Shown: piece by piece, positions 45,059 through 54,772 of the stretch | How the letters are laid out: every line of letters starts with the position of its first letter | Position numbering within the stretch: position 1 is the first letter of the stretch | NCBI GenBank assembly: GCA_949285665.1 | Contig: CASDYC010000001.1 | Span: 163,738-227,737, forward strand | Origin: an uncultured bacterium | GTDB lineage: Bacteria > Bacillota_I > Bacilli_A > RFN20 > CAG-826 | Length of the DNA stretch: 64,000 nucleotides | Direction: 5' to 3' | Notes under the pieces: generated by a model | Told to the model about the DNA's origin: nothing | The model's database searches: none | Seen by the model: only the letters and a program-made list of their open reading frames with translations | Made by a program: the position numbers and the translations under genes

Positions 45059-45093
45059 AAAAAAACCTCTCACCTAATAAGTCGAGAGGTTTT
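45059..45093 (-). terminator. rpsU terminator that contains the next gene's SD
   Basis: On the - strand: AAAACCTCTC, loop GACTTATTAGGT, GAGAGGTTTT, seven T residues, then GTG of the C39 gene. The only SD for that GTG (AGAGG) is buried in the 3' arm. The loop matches the deoB terminator loop (GACTTATTTAGT) at 10 of 12 positions, and the T-run length to the start codon is the same. Confidence 0.85.
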
Positions 45094-45112
45094 AATCAAT
45101 TTTCCTAAAAAT

Positions 45113-45283
45113 TTATTTTTTTCTTCTTGCGAGTTCGCTTTTTAATTTTCTTTTGAGACCAGGTTTTAAATAAAATTCTCTTTTTCTAGATTCTTGTAAG
45201 ATTCCGGCTTTATTAACTTGTCTTTTAAATCTTTTTAAAGCTTCATCTAAAGATTCAGTCTCTCTTACTACGATTTTTGGCAC
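45113..45283 (-). CDS. rpsU: 30S ribosomal protein S21
   Basis: 56-residue S21: starts [18 protein letters not shown] and includes [15 protein letters not shown] and a basic end. GTG 45283 is chosen because the SD region AAGGTGGTGA is nearly the full anti-SD complement, five bases upstream, and the protein then begins MPKIVV as in the family. Earlier GTG codons lie inside the SD. Confidence 0.95.
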   Translation of the reverse strand: MPKIVVRETESLDEALKRFKRQVNKAGILQESRKREFYLKPGLKRKLKSELARRKK

Positions 45284-45301
45284 TTTTCTCACCACCTTTC
45301 A

Positions 45302-45937
45302 CTATAAAATTTTGGTTCCAGAACTTGTGCCAATTCTATTAGCACCAGCATCTATCATTTTTATAAGATCTTCATGGGTTTTAATTCCACCACTAGCCTT
45401 AACACCCATGGAATCTTTTACTGTTTCTCTCATTAATTTTACTGCTTCAACTGTTGCTCCACCTTTTGAAAAACCAGTTGATGTTTTAACAAAATCGGCT
45501 CTTGCTTCTTTTGCTAACTTACATGCAGCTACTATTTCTTCATTGCTTAATAAGCATGTTTCTAAAATTACTTTGAGGATGTGTTTTTTACAAACTTTTT
45601 TAATTGATGCAATTTCATTTTTTACAAGATCATAATTTTTATCTTTTAAAGCAGATACATTAATAACCATATCAATTTCATCTGCTCCATTTTTAAGTGC
45701 ATCTTTTGTTTCGAATACTTTAGTTCTTGTTGTTGAAGCACCTAATGGAAAACCAATTACTGTACAAACTTTAACTTCGCTATCAAGTAATAAGTCGGAT
45801 GCGAATTTTACAAAATCAGGATTTACACAAACAGACATAAAATCATATGAAATTGCTTCTTCACATAATTTTTTAATATCTTCTCTTGTGGCATCTTGTT
45901 TAAGATTTGTATGATCTATAAATTTATTATATTCCAT
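45302..45937 (-). CDS. deoC: Deoxyribose-phosphate aldolase
   Basis: Class I aldolase splitting 2-deoxyribose 5-phosphate into acetaldehyde and glyceraldehyde 3-phosphate. Schiff-base lysine region [16 protein letters not shown] and [12 protein letters not shown], plus [10 protein letters not shown] and the acid DEIDMVIN. 211 residues. It lies between rpmF and rpsU, so is co-transcribed with ribosomal protein genes. Confidence 0.96.
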   Translation of the reverse strand: MEYNKFIDHTNLKQDATREDIKKLCEEAISYDFMSVCVNPDFVKFASDLLLDSEVKVCTVIGFPLGASTTRTKVFETKDALKNGADEIDMVINVSALKDKNYDLVKNEIASIKKVCKKHILKVILETCLLSNEEIVAACKLAKEARADFVKTSTGFSKGGATVEAVKLMRETVKDSMGVKASGGIKTHEDLIKMIDAGANRIGTSSGTKIL

Positions 45938-45943
45938 ATTTAA

Positions 45944-46135
45944 TTAGTTTTTCTTTTTTGTTTTAACTTTTAAAACTTGTTTTCCATTATAATAACCACA
46001 TTCTTGACATACTGTATGTGGTTGAATCATTGCTCCACAATGTGAGCATTTAACTAAAGTTACAGATTCTAATTTAAAATGAGTTCTTCTTAATCTTTTT
46101 CTTGTTTTTGAAGTTCTTCTGTAAGGTACTGCCAT
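45944..46135 (-). CDS. rpmF: 50S ribosomal protein L32
   Basis: 63-residue L32: starts [19 protein letters not shown], zinc-ribbon [22 protein letters not shown] in parts, basic end. GGAG precedes the ATG, and a good promoter lies upstream. Confidence 0.97.
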   Translation of the reverse strand: MAVPYRRTSKTRKRLRRTHFKLESVTLVKCSHCGAMIQPHTVCQECGYYNGKQVLKVKTKKKN

Positions 46136-46160
46136 AATATTCTCCTTTCAAACACGAAGT

Positions 46161-46189
46161 ATTTTATAACAATTCAAAAATAAAATCAA
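46161..46189 (-). promoter_or_regulatory. Promoter of rpmF-deoC-rpsU
   Basis: On the - strand TTGATT (46189-46184), 17-bp spacer, TAAAAT (46166-46161), followed by a leader with AAAGGAG before rpmF. Confidence 0.65.
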
Positions 46190-46243
46190 ACATTTTTAAC
46201 AAATTTATAAAAAATTATAAAAATATCGATAAAATCGTGCTTT

Positions 46244-47533
46244 TTAAATTTTTACATTGTCAAAATTAACTTTTACTTCAACAAAATTATTTGTTAAATT
46301 TTTATCTTTTTCTTCATTTTTAAAATTCAATTCCAAATAGTTTGAAGTGTGACCAAAAAAAGAATCAGTCATCGAATCAAAGTTTTCAACCAAAACTTCG
46401 AGTTTTGTTCCAACAAATTTAGAAATATACTTCTTTTCTAATTCTTTGGATATATTAAGTAAAAAATCAACTCTTTTCTTTTTTTCCACATCATTTACAT
46501 GATTTGGAAATTTACTTGCGACTGTACCTTTTCTATCAGAATAAGGAAATACATGAATTTTAGAAAAATTACATTTTTTAACAAACTCAACCGTTTCTAA
46601 AAAATTTTCAGTATTTTCTCCAGGAAAACCTACAATAACATCGGTTGTTAAGTTTATTAAAGGTCTAACTTTAAAAATTTTATTAACTTTTTTTAAAAAA
46701 TCTGACGAAGTATATCTTCTATTCATTAATTTTAAAACTTTATCACTACCACTTTGTAATGACAAATGCATATGGTCACATATTCTTTTATCCTTTGACA
46801 ATAAGTATAAAAATTTATCATCGATCATAGATTCTTCGATGGAAGATATACGAAGTCTAAAATAATTATTAAAAGTATTTAAAATTTCCTCTAATAAATC
46901 TGAAAAAGTATAATTTTCATATAGATCTAATCCATAAGAAGATACATCAATTCCAGTTAATACGATTTCTTTATAATTGCTTTTTAAAAGATTATCAATT
47001 TCAATTAAAATATCTTCTTTTTTTCTACTTCTACTTTCAAGCCTTATATAAGGAATTAAGCAATAAGAACAAAACTTATTACAGCCATCTTGAATTTTGA
47101 TATAGGCTCTTGTTTGACTGAAATACTTTAAATGTGAAATTTCTTCATAACAAACTTTTCTTGTTTTTTTATTAAGTTTAATGATTTTTTTATGTTCATC
47201 TTTAAATTTATTTACTAAATCAAATATTTCATTTTTATAGACATTGCCAATAATTATATCAGCATCAATTTTGTTTATTACATATTCATCAAGACCTTGA
47301 ATAAAACACCCCATTACGATTAAGATAGAATTTTTATATTTTTTTCGATATCTTGAAATATAGTTTCTTGATTTTTTATCTGCTTGGGATGTAACGCTGC
47401 AAGTATTGATTAAAACAACATCAGGATTTTTTTGATCATACTCATAATTATTATCAAAAAAAATTGAACAGATACTGTTCAATTCATAATTATTAACTTT
47501 ACATCCAATATTTTTATAAAAAATCTTATTCAT
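46244..47533 (-). CDS. mtaB: tRNA t6A37 methylthiotransferase MtaB
   Basis: Radical-SAM methylthiotransferase that makes ms2t6A at tRNA position 37. Cluster motifs: N-terminal GCKVNNYE and INTCSVT and GCF, the radical SAM CNKFCSYC, then the SAM barrel and a C-terminal TRAM-like domain. 429 residues. It overlaps the unknown gene upstream by 8 nt. MtaB is preferred over MiaB/RimO by the start GCKVN and length. Confidence 0.88.
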   Translation of the reverse strand: MNKIFYKNIGCKVNNYELNSICSIFFDNNYEYDQKNPDVVLINTCSVTSQADKKSRNYISRYRKKYKNSILIVMGCFIQGLDEYVINKIDADIIIGNVYKNEIFDLVNKFKDEHKKIIKLNKKTRKVCYEEISHLKYFSQTRAYIKIQDGCNKFCSYCLIPYIRLESRSRKKEDILIEIDNLLKSNYKEIVLTGIDVSSYGLDLYENYTFSDLLEEILNTFNNYFRLRISSIEESMIDDKFLYLLSKDKRICDHMHLSLQSGSDKVLKLMNRRYTSSDFLKKVNKIFKVRPLINLTTDVIVGFPGENTENFLETVEFVKKCNFSKIHVFPYSDRKGTVASKFPNHVNDVEKKKRVDFLLNISKELEKKYISKFVGTKLEVLVENFDSMTDSFFGHTSNYLELNFKNEEKDKNLTNNFVEVKVNFDNVKI

Positions 47534-48290
47534 TAGAAATTAATTTAAACATTTTTTCAGAAATTAAACCATTTTCAAACAATTGATTAACAAAAGCTTG
47601 TTTATCTCCGGAATAATAAGCATCAATTGCTGGTATAATTCTGTCTAAAACATGACTAGTGTTAAAGTTTTTCATCCATTTATCAAAAATATTAATTTGA
47701 TATTCAAGACGACCTTGACTATTGACTAAGAAAATTGTTGCCAAATCAAAATCGTATAATGCAGTAAAATTTTCATATTTTTTGATTTCTACTAATTTTG
47801 TAAAATTTGAATCAAATAAATTAATATCATATGTGTCAAATGGATCGATTATATTATTCTTAAAATTTGTTAAGAGCTCACTATAAGGCATTTCTAAAAG
47901 TTTAATAGGCTCATTTATATATAAGTTATTAATTGAATGTGAAAAGAAAGGAATATAAATTTTAATACCATTTGAATTAAAATATCTCAAATCAACAATT
48001 CTTGAATGATAATATTTAATAAATTCATCACTGCTTAACTTATTATTTAAAAATATACTAGAGAATAAGTCTTTGCATATATCATCCAGTTTTAATTTAT
48101 TCAAATAAGAATAAATAACAGAATTAGCACAAATCATATCGAAAGAATTATTAACTTTTAGCAAATAGTTAAAAATATTAAGTTCTTTTAATAATCGAAC
48201 ATTTTTCTTATAAAAAAAGTATTCATTGTTTTTTTTGAAATTAAATTTTTTATTCTGATTTTTCACTAATAATTGACTAATTCTTTTCAT
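47526..48290 (-). CDS. Unknown 254-residue protein
   Basis: Not recognised. It is a soluble-looking protein without TM segments or a signal peptide, with a basic N-terminus (KRISQLLVKNQNKKFNFKK), many aromatic and Asn/Ile residues, and an acidic-aromatic middle (ALYDFDLATIFLVNSQGRLEYQINIFDKWMK in part). It overlaps mtaB and probably shares its transcript; its upstream flank is a long periodic TAG array. Possibly a partner of tRNA modification by context only. Confidence 0.6.
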   Translation of the reverse strand: MKRISQLLVKNQNKKFNFKKNNEYFFYKKNVRLLKELNIFNYLLKVNNSFDMICANSVIYSYLNKLKLDDICKDLFSSIFLNNKLSSDEFIKYYHSRIVDLRYFNSNGIKIYIPFFSHSINNLYINEPIKLLEMPYSELLTNFKNNIIDPFDTYDINLFDSNFTKLVEIKKYENFTALYDFDLATIFLVNSQGRLEYQINIFDKWMKNFNTSHVLDRIIPAIDAYYSGDKQAFVNQLFENGLISEKMFKLISNE

Positions 48291-48291
48291 T

Positions 48292-48345
48292 TTTACTAAT
48301 TATTTCCTAAATATCTACTAATTAACTACTAATTTTCTACTTATT
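48292..48345. repeat. 11-bp phased array 5 (CTA on +)
   Basis: CTA at 48296, 48307, 48318 and 48329, then CTT at 48340, all 11 bp apart; several units have the doubled form CTACTA. Two further CTA units at 48266 and 48277 lie in the first codons of the 254-residue gene, out of phase with the main set. Located between a stop codon (48350) and the next start (48290), TAG on the sense (-) strand. Confidence 0.85.
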
Positions 48346-48349
48346 AACT

Positions 48350-48808
48350 TCATCTTAATAATTGATTATTATTATCCACTACTTGTTTTTGAATGAAAAC
48401 AACAATTCCTAATATAAAATATATAATAAATAAAACACCAAAACTTATGATCCAATAAAGATAAATTTGACCTTCAAAAATAGAAAAACCTAACAAACTT
48501 AATATATATCCTCCCATTCCTATGAAAATGAGATTAAAAACTAATAAGAAAATAGATTTAAAATAAGATTTAATATAAAACAAATGTGCAGAAAAAATTC
48601 CTAAAAACATCAATAATAATGAATATACAAGTATTTTTTTAGGTTTATAGTTTAAATTTTCCTTACTTAAATTAGTTGATTCTATAAATTGAGTAACATC
48701 TTCGGTATTATCTTCTTGACCTTCTAATGGTTTTATCAAACCACAATAAGGACAAATATCTTTATCAAATTTTGTTAAACTTTTTCCACATCTTCTGCAC
48801 TTTAACAT
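48350..48808 (-). CDS. Zinc-ribbon membrane protein
   Basis: 152 residues: an N-terminal zinc ribbon (CRRCGKSLTKFDKDICPYCG in parts), an acidic/threonine linker (about 30-55), and three to four TM segments (YSLLLMFLGIFSAHLFYI, FLLVFNLIFIGMGGYILSLL, YWIISFGVLFIIYFILGIV). The type recurs in Bacillota as uncharacterised zinc-ribbon/TM2-like membrane proteins. ATG 48808 has GGAAG nine bases upstream; TTG 48814 is too close. Function unknown. Confidence 0.78.
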   Translation of the reverse strand: MLKCRRCGKSLTKFDKDICPYCGLIKPLEGQEDNTEDVTQFIESTNLSKENLNYKPKKILVYSLLLMFLGIFSAHLFYIKSYFKSIFLLVFNLIFIGMGGYILSLLGFSIFEGQIYLYWIISFGVLFIIYFILGIVVFIQKQVVDNNNQLLR

Positions 48809-48858
48809 AATCAATTACTTCCAAATAATATTTTAATATTAAACGCTCTTCAAAAAAA

Positions 48859-50004
48859 TTATTTTTTAAAATTTTTCATAAACTTTTTAAAAATATTATC
48901 GTTATCACTTTCTTCTTCTTTAAATTTCTTTAAATATTCTTTTTGATTTTTATTTAAATTTGTAGGAGTCATTATTTTTAAATGAACATATTGGTCTCCA
49001 GGATTTCCAGTTCTTAAATCCTTTACACCCATACCTCTCATTCTTAATATATTTTCAGGTTGAACTCCTGCTGGAATCTTTAATTCAACATTATTTTCAT
49101 AAACGGTTGGAACATTTACAGTTGTTCCTAAGGCAGCATCAACAAAATCAATAGGAATGCTTATATGAATATCATTTCCTTGTCTTATAAACGTTTGATG
49201 AGGAGCGACATTAATTTCAATATATAAATCTCCATTAGGACCACCGTTCACACCTCTTCCACCTTTTTCTTTAATTTTAATTTGTTGTCCATTATTAATG
49301 CCAGCTGGAATATTAACAAGAAGATCTTCTTTAACTTTGATATACCCAGAACCATTACAATCAGGACATTTATTATTAATCATTTTTCCTGTTCCATTAC
49401 AATAAGGACATAGTTCCTCACTTTCAAAAATACCAAAAATAGATCTAGATTGACTTCTTACTCTTCCAGTACCATTACAATGTGGGCATGTTACAAAATC
49501 TGTGCCATTTTTTGCACCAGTTCCATTACAACTAGGACATGATTTTTCATATGTATAATTTGGTAAAGTTACCTTTTTACCATTAATAGAGTCCATAAAT
49601 GATATTTTAATTTTATAAGCTAAATCATCGCCTTTTTGAGGACCAGAATTTCTAGATGATCTTCTTCTTCCTCCGCCCATAAATTGTGAAAAAATATCAT
49701 TTAAATCATCACCATTAAAATTAAAGCCGAAACCACCAGCTCCAAAAGGATTTCCATTATTTGTTCCAAATCCGCCTTGTTCAAAGGCAGCACTACCAAA
49801 TTGATCATATGTTTTTCGTTTTTCATCATCTTTTAAAACATCATATGCTTCTTGAATTTCCATGAATTTCTTTTCAGCACCTGGTTCTTTATTTCTATCA
49901 GGGTGATATTTCATAGCAAGTTTACGATAAGCACTTTTAATTTCATCCTTAGTAGCTGTTTTTGGGACACCTAAAACTGCATAATAATCTTTATTTTCTG
50001 GCAT
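48859..50004 (-). CDS. dnaJ: Chaperone DnaJ
   Basis: Hsp40 co-chaperone of DnaK. J domain with YHPDRNKEPG, a Gly/Phe-rich linker (about 65-110), four CxxCxGxG zinc repeats (CPSCNGTG, CPHCNGTG, CPYCNGTG, CPDCNGSG) and the substrate-binding C-domain. 381 residues. AAAGGAG precedes the start, 74 nt after dnaK. Confidence 0.97.
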   Translation of the reverse strand: MPENKDYYAVLGVPKTATKDEIKSAYRKLAMKYHPDRNKEPGAEKKFMEIQEAYDVLKDDEKRKTYDQFGSAAFEQGGFGTNNGNPFGAGGFGFNFNGDDLNDIFSQFMGGGRRRSSRNSGPQKGDDLAYKIKISFMDSINGKKVTLPNYTYEKSCPSCNGTGAKNGTDFVTCPHCNGTGRVRSQSRSIFGIFESEELCPYCNGTGKMINNKCPDCNGSGYIKVKEDLLVNIPAGINNGQQIKIKEKGGRGVNGGPNGDLYIEINVAPHQTFIRQGNDIHISIPIDFVDAALGTTVNVPTVYENNVELKIPAGVQPENILRMRGMGVKDLRTGNPGDQYVHLKIMTPTNLNKNQKEYLKKFKEEESDNDNIFKKFMKNFKK

Positions 50005-50030
50005 AGTTTCAAACTCCTTTCAATACATAA

Positions 50031-50060
50031 AATTAAGGACCAATTAACTGGTCCTTAATT
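50031..50060 (-). terminator. Hairpin between dnaK and dnaJ
   Basis: A perfect 12-bp stem AATTAAGGACCA / TGGTCCTTAATT with a 6-base loop, followed on the - strand by a short T-rich tail. It probably acts as an attenuator or mRNA-processing hairpin that sets a higher DnaK than DnaJ level. Confidence 0.65.
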
Positions 50061-50078
50061 AAATTTAATTAATTGTTA

Positions 50079-51923
50079 TTACTTTTTATCAGTAAAATCT
50101 GCATCAATAACATCGTCTTTATCGTTGCTTGCAGTATTTTGCTTACCACTATCGCTAGCACTTGAGCCTGTTTGTTGACTTGATTGTTGAGCTTGTTGTT
50201 GAGCAAGAATTTGAGCTGCTTGTTCAAGTTCATTAATTCTACTTCTTAATGTATCAAAATCATTTTTATCAACAGCTTCTTTCAATTGATTTCTCAAATT
50301 TGTAATTTCTTCTTTTTGTTTTGGATCAATTGAATCGCCTTTTTCTTTGAATGCATCATCAATAGAATTAATGTATTGTTCGGCTTTATTCTTTAATTCG
50401 GCTTCTTCTTTTCTCTTATCATCTGCTTCTTTATTTTCTTCAGCTTCTCTAACCATTCTATCGATTTCTTCTTTTGATAAACCATTAGAATCTTTAATGA
50501 CAATTTCTTGTTCTTTATTAGTATCTAAATCTTTAGCACTAACTTTAACAATACCATTGACATCAATTGAGAATGTAACTTCAATTCTTGGTTCACCTCT
50601 TCTGGCAGGTTTAATACCAGATAATTGGAATTGACCTAATAATTTATTATCTCTAGCAATTGGTCTTTCACCTTGATAAACCATAATATCAACAGCAGGT
50701 TGATTATCAGCAGCTGTTGAGAAGATTTGTGATTTAGTAGTTGGAATTGTTGTATTACGAGTAATTAAAGGAGTCATAACTCCACCCATTGTTTCAATAC
50801 CTAATGTTAAAGGAGTAACATCTAATAAAACTACATCTTTAACATCACCGCTAACAATACCACCTTGAATTGCAGCACCAATACTTACAGCTTCATCAGG
50901 GTTAACTGAGAGGTTAGGTGTTTTATTTGTAAATCTCTTAACTAAAGCTTGAACAGCTGGCATTCTGATAGAACCACCGATTAATAAAACTTGGTCTAAA
51001 TCATTTGATGTAATTTTTGCATCAGCCATAGCTTTTTGAATTGGTCCTTCGCATCTATATAATAAATCTTTTGTTAATTCTTCGAATTTAGCTCTTGTAA
51101 GAGTTTCTTCAAAGTTAATAGGACCATTAGCATTCATACCAATAAATGGTAATGAAATTGTAGTTTCGACAGAACTTGATAATTCAATTTTAGCTTTTTC
51201 AGCTGCATCTTTATATCTTTGTTGAGCCATCTTATCATTGATATCTATATTAAATTTTTCTTTAATACGGTCATGAATCCATTTAGCAACAGCATTATCC
51301 CAGTCATCACCACCTAATTTATTATCACCAGATGTAGCAACAACTTCAAATGTGCCTTCGCCAATATCAAGAATAGAAACATCAAGTGTACCACCACCTA
51401 AGTCAAATACAAGAATAGTTTCATTCTTTTGAGTATTTTCAAGACCATATGCAAGTGAAGCCGCTGTAGGTTCGTTAATAATTCTAACGACATCTAATCC
51501 AGCAATTTTACCAGCATCTTTTGTTGCTTGTCTTTGAGCATCATTGAAGTATGCAGGGACTGTAATAACAGCTTTTTCAACTTTTTGACCAATATTTTTT
51601 TCAGCATAACTCTTCATATAAGCAAGAATTTTTGCTGAAATTTCTTGTGGAGTAAAATCTTTATTGATGCAATTAATGTGTACTTTTTCATTAGTACCCA
51701 TTTTTCTTTTAATTGATGAAACAGTATCAGGATTGGTAATAGCTTGTCTTTTTGCAGCATTACCGACAATTTCTTCACCATTAGGTTTAAATGCTACAAC
51801 ACTTGGTGTAGTCATTGTACCTTCTGGATTTGGAATAACTTTTACCTTTCCATCTGCTTGTAAATATGAAACAACTGAATTTGTTGTTCCTAAATCAATA
51901 CCTAAAATAATTTCCTTTGCCAT
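50079..51923 (-). CDS. dnaK: Chaperone DnaK
   Basis: Hsp70. ATPase signatures [28 protein letters not shown] and [14 protein letters not shown], then the substrate domain and a Gln/Ala/Ser-rich tail ending DVIDADF. 614 residues. AAGGAGGG before the ATG. Third gene of hrcA-grpE-dnaK-dnaJ, under HrcA/CIRCE control. Confidence 0.98.
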   Translation of the reverse strand: MAKEIILGIDLGTTNSVVSYLQADGKVKVIPNPEGTMTTPSVVAFKPNGEEIVGNAAKRQAITNPDTVSSIKRKMGTNEKVHINCINKDFTPQEISAKILAYMKSYAEKNIGQKVEKAVITVPAYFNDAQRQATKDAGKIAGLDVVRIINEPTAASLAYGLENTQKNETILVFDLGGGTLDVSILDIGEGTFEVVATSGDNKLGGDDWDNAVAKWIHDRIKEKFNIDINDKMAQQRYKDAAEKAKIELSSSVETTISLPFIGMNANGPINFEETLTRAKFEELTKDLLYRCEGPIQKAMADAKITSNDLDQVLLIGGSIRMPAVQALVKRFTNKTPNLSVNPDEAVSIGAAIQGGIVSGDVKDVVLLDVTPLTLGIETMGGVMTPLITRNTTIPTTKSQIFSTAADNQPAVDIMVYQGERPIARDNKLLGQFQLSGIKPARRGEPRIEVTFSIDVNGIVKVSAKDLDTNKEQEIVIKDSNGLSKEEIDRMVREAEENKEADDKRKEEAELKNKAEQYINSIDDAFKEKGDSIDPKQKEEITNLRNQLKEAVDKNDFDTLRSRINELEQAAQILAQQQAQQSSQQTGSSASDSGKQNTASNDKDDVIDADFTDKK

Positions 51924-51937
51924 ATAAATAACCCTCC

Positions 51938-52567
51938 TTAATTTTTATTTTCTTTATTTATATCTGAAGATGATTTATCATCATTTTTATCTTGTTTTGC
52001 TTTTGTAACATAAACCATTGCTGGTCTAATAATTCGGTCATGTAACTTATAACCATTTGTATAAACTTTAGCTACTAGATTCTCAGGACCATCTGATTCT
52101 ATTGTATCAATTGCATGCATTATATTTTCATCAAATTTATCATTAATATTTGGTCTTATTTCAGTAACACCTTCTTCTTGTAAGGCGTTTATTAAATTTT
52201 TATAGACAAATTTAAATCCTTGTAAGAAATTTTCAATTTTTGGATCTTGGTTTTCTACTGAAATTGCCATATTGAAGCTATCTAATGCAGGTAATAATTT
52301 ATCAATAAACCCGGAAGCACGATACCTTAAGGCTTCACGATGATCTTTTTCAATGGATTTCCTTAAATTATCAATATCAGCATAGGCTGTATAATATTTA
52401 TTTTTCCATTCATTGATTTGATTTTTTAAGTCTTCGTTTTCTTTTTGCAATGAATTATATTTTGAAATAGAAATTTTCTTTTCTTTTTCTTTCTTATTTG
52501 CTTCTTCTTTGTTAGAAGCTTCTTGTTCGGAATTTTCTTCTTTTATTTCTTTATTTAATTCATCCAT
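51938..52567 (-). CDS. grpE: Nucleotide exchange factor GrpE
   Basis: Nucleotide-exchange factor for DnaK. An acidic/Lys coiled N-terminus, [13 protein letters not shown], and the C-terminal beta domain with [19 protein letters not shown] and [15 protein letters not shown] fit GrpE. 209 residues; GGGGG as SD. Confidence 0.95.
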   Translation of the reverse strand: MDELNKEIKEENSEQEASNKEEANKKEKEKKISISKYNSLQKENEDLKNQINEWKNKYYTAYADIDNLRKSIEKDHREALRYRASGFIDKLLPALDSFNMAISVENQDPKIENFLQGFKFVYKNLINALQEEGVTEIRPNINDKFDENIMHAIDTIESDGPENLVAKVYTNGYKLHDRIIRPAMVYVTKAKQDKNDDKSSSDINKENKN

Positions 52568-52579
52568 ATTTGTGCCCCC

Positions 52580-53590
52580 TTATTTTTTATTATATTTTGC
52601 ATCAATTTCATTTACCAAACCTTTTAATATACTAATTGCTGATTGATAATCCATTCTAACTGGACCGATCAAACTAATAATATTATCTTTTGCACCAGGC
52701 AAATCAACTTTAGCAGATAAAATTGATAAATTTTCATATCTTGAATTTTTATTACCAATTTTAATAGAAATACCATTATTTTTTAAAGTATCATCTGAAA
52801 TATCTTTAAAAAATTCAGGCGAATCTAATAATTTAACAATGTTTTTAACATCGTTTGGATTATTCGAAAATTCAGGTTGTTCTAACAAATGTTCTTTTCC
52901 ATACATAATTGCTCTTGAATTTGTAAGATTTGATAAAGTGCTAAGAAGACTTTGATATAGTAAATCACCATTAACAATATAATCTTGTAAAATTGGTTTT
53001 AGTGATTTTAACTTATTTTCTAAATCAATTAATTTAGTATTAATAAGTCTTTTTGCAATAATATCAATACAATTTTTGAAATCTGATTGACTTACTTTTT
53101 CATCAAAGAAGAACGTCTTGTTAACAACATTTCCTTTATTAGTAATAAAAATTACTGTAGCCGAATTATTTGAAAGAGGAACCATATGCAATGATGCCAA
53201 TAATTCATCTTTCGCATTACTTCCAAGTATAACTGAGGTCAAATTTGTCATTTGTGACAAAACTTCACAAGATTTTGTTAAAATTTCTTGCACACTTCTT
53301 AACCTTTCGTCTAACATTGATTGAAGCTGAAACTTAATATCAGTATTTAGAACTCCTTCTCTTAAATTATCAACATAATATTGATAACCTTTTGCAGAAG
53401 GAACTCTTCCGCTAGAAGTATGAGTCTTTTCTAAATAAGATTGATTTTCCAAATTTTGCATCTCATTTCTAATTGTTGCACTAGAAAATTTTAGATTATA
53501 CTTTTCAATCAACTTTTTAGAAGAAACAGGTTCAGCTGTTTCAACAAATGTTTCGACAATATACTTTAAAATTTGATCACTTCTGTTCAT
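52580..53590 (-). CDS. hrcA: Heat-inducible transcription repressor HrcA
   Basis: Repressor of class I heat-shock genes, binding CIRCE. N-terminal winged helix: ILKYIVETFVETAEPVSSKKLI and SSATIRNEMQNLENQ, then the GAF-like and dimer domains ending in IGPVRMDYQSAISIL. I use ATG 53590; the longer GTG frame starts inside a CIRCE element. 336 residues. It regulates itself through the two CIRCE sites upstream. Confidence 0.95.
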   Translation of the reverse strand: MNRSDQILKYIVETFVETAEPVSSKKLIEKYNLKFSSATIRNEMQNLENQSYLEKTHTSSGRVPSAKGYQYYVDNLREGVLNTDIKFQLQSMLDERLRSVQEILTKSCEVLSQMTNLTSVILGSNAKDELLASLHMVPLSNNSATVIFITNKGNVVNKTFFFDEKVSQSDFKNCIDIIAKRLINTKLIDLENKLKSLKPILQDYIVNGDLLYQSLLSTLSNLTNSRAIMYGKEHLLEQPEFSNNPNDVKNIVKLLDSPEFFKDISDDTLKNNGISIKIGNKNSRYENLSILSAKVDLPGAKDNIISLIGPVRMDYQSAISILKGLVNEIDAKYNKK

Positions 53591-53601
53591 AAATAATTCT
53601 A

Positions 53602-53628
53602 CTAGCACTCTCTTAATCAGAATGCTAA
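53602..53628. promoter_or_regulatory. CIRCE operator, downstream copy
   Basis: CTAGCACTC-N9-GAATGCTAA, one to two mismatches from TTAGCACTC-N9-GAGTGCTAA. It lies between the -10 box and the hrcA ATG. Confidence 0.92.
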
Positions 53629-53632
53629 AAAT

Positions 53633-53661
53633 ATTATATGAAAGTTTATTAGCACTGTCAA
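53633..53661 (-). promoter_or_regulatory. Consensus sigma-A promoter of hrcA operon
   Basis: On the - strand TTGACA (53661-53656), 17-bp spacer, TATAAT (53638-53633): a perfect consensus. Its -35 overlaps the upstream CIRCE, and the other CIRCE lies just downstream, so HrcA should block both binding and escape of polymerase. Confidence 0.92.
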
Positions 53662-53675
53662 TAAAAAAGTGCTAA
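53649..53675. promoter_or_regulatory. CIRCE operator, upstream copy
   Basis: TTAGCACTG-N9-AAGTGCTAA, one mismatch per arm. It covers the -35 box and overlaps the hemW stop codon (53672-53674). Confidence 0.93.
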
Positions 53676-54772
53676 TTATTTAATAATTTTATTATAACTT
53701 CATCTTGAACATAAAAATAATCAGGTGAAATGCTGATTTTCTGGCCTTTTTTGATGATAATATTATTTTTAAGCAATTCATTAAATGAATTATTTTTTAT
53801 TAAATTAATTCCAAAATTTTTTTTAATGTAATTTAAATTTATTCCAAATTCTATTCTTAAACCTAGCATTACATAATATTCAAAGATATCTTTATCGTCT
53901 AAATTTTCTTTTTCTAGTATTCTTTCTCCATCTAAATATTTGATCATATTTGTTGTCATTTTAAATCTTTGTTTATTAACATAACTTGATGCTCCCAAAC
54001 CAAGTCCAATATATTCATTATTTTTCCAATATGTTAAATTGTGCTTAGAAAATTTATGTTTTTTTGAAAAATTTGATACTTCATAACGTTTATATCCAAT
54101 TTTATTTAAAAAATTAACAATATAATCATATTGTTTTCTTAAATCATCACCATTTATTGTTCTTAAATTCATTAGATAAAATTTTGTTTTTTCTTCAATT
54201 ATTAAAGAATATATTGAAATATGGGCGGGATTTAATTTAATTAATTTATTTAAATCACTTTGTAATATTTTTTCATTTGAAAAAGGCATTCCATACATTA
54301 AATCAAGATTAACATTTTTAAAATATTTTCTTACTATTTTTATTTTATTATATATGTCTTTTTCTTTATGTCTTATTCCCATGATAGTTAAATTATGATT
54401 ATTAAATGATTGAACTCCGAGAGAAATTCTATTTACTTTATATTTTTTCAATAATGATAATTTACTTTCATCTATATCTGAAATTGTCGATTCAATCGTA
54501 AATTCACATCTTTTTTTTCTCAAATTTGTTAAAACTTTTAATAAACGATTTAAATTATATAAATTAAGACTTGTTGGGGTACCGCCACCAATATAAATTG
54601 TTTTAAATTTATGATTTTTGTATTTATCTAAATCAATCAATAATTGATTAATATATTTATTTGATATTTTTTCATCATAAAAATATTTACAAAAATCACA
54701 ATATTTGCAAAAAGTTTTACAAAATGGAATGTGTATATATAATGATTGAGGATTAGATTTAATTTTCGTCAC
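53672..54772 (-). CDS. hemW: Radical SAM heme chaperone HemW family
   Basis: HemN/HemW-like radical-SAM protein, placed upstream of hrcA as in B. subtilis. The motif PFCKTFCKYCDF gives C18-x3-C22-x2-C25 and lacks the HemN coproporphyrinogen-oxidase context; YIGGGTPTSL and SLGVQSFN follow. 366 residues. The call is HemW by synteny and size. GTG start behind GGAT, overlapping the small upstream gene. Confidence 0.88.
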   Translation of the reverse strand: MTKIKSNPQSLYIHIPFCKTFCKYCDFCKYFYDEKISNKYINQLLIDLDKYKNHKFKTIYIGGGTPTSLNLYNLNRLLKVLTNLRKKRCEFTIESTISDIDESKLSLLKKYKVNRISLGVQSFNNHNLTIMGIRHKEKDIYNKIKIVRKYFKNVNLDLMYGMPFSNEKILQSDLNKLIKLNPAHISIYSLIIEEKTKFYLMNLRTINGDDLRKQYDYIVNFLNKIGYKRYEVSNFSKKHKFSKHNLTYWKNNEYIGLGLGASSYVNKQRFKMTTNMIKYLDGERILEKENLDDKDIFEYYVMLGLRIEFGINLNYIKKNFGINLIKNNSFNELLKNNIIIKKGQKISISPDYFYVQDEVIIKLLNN

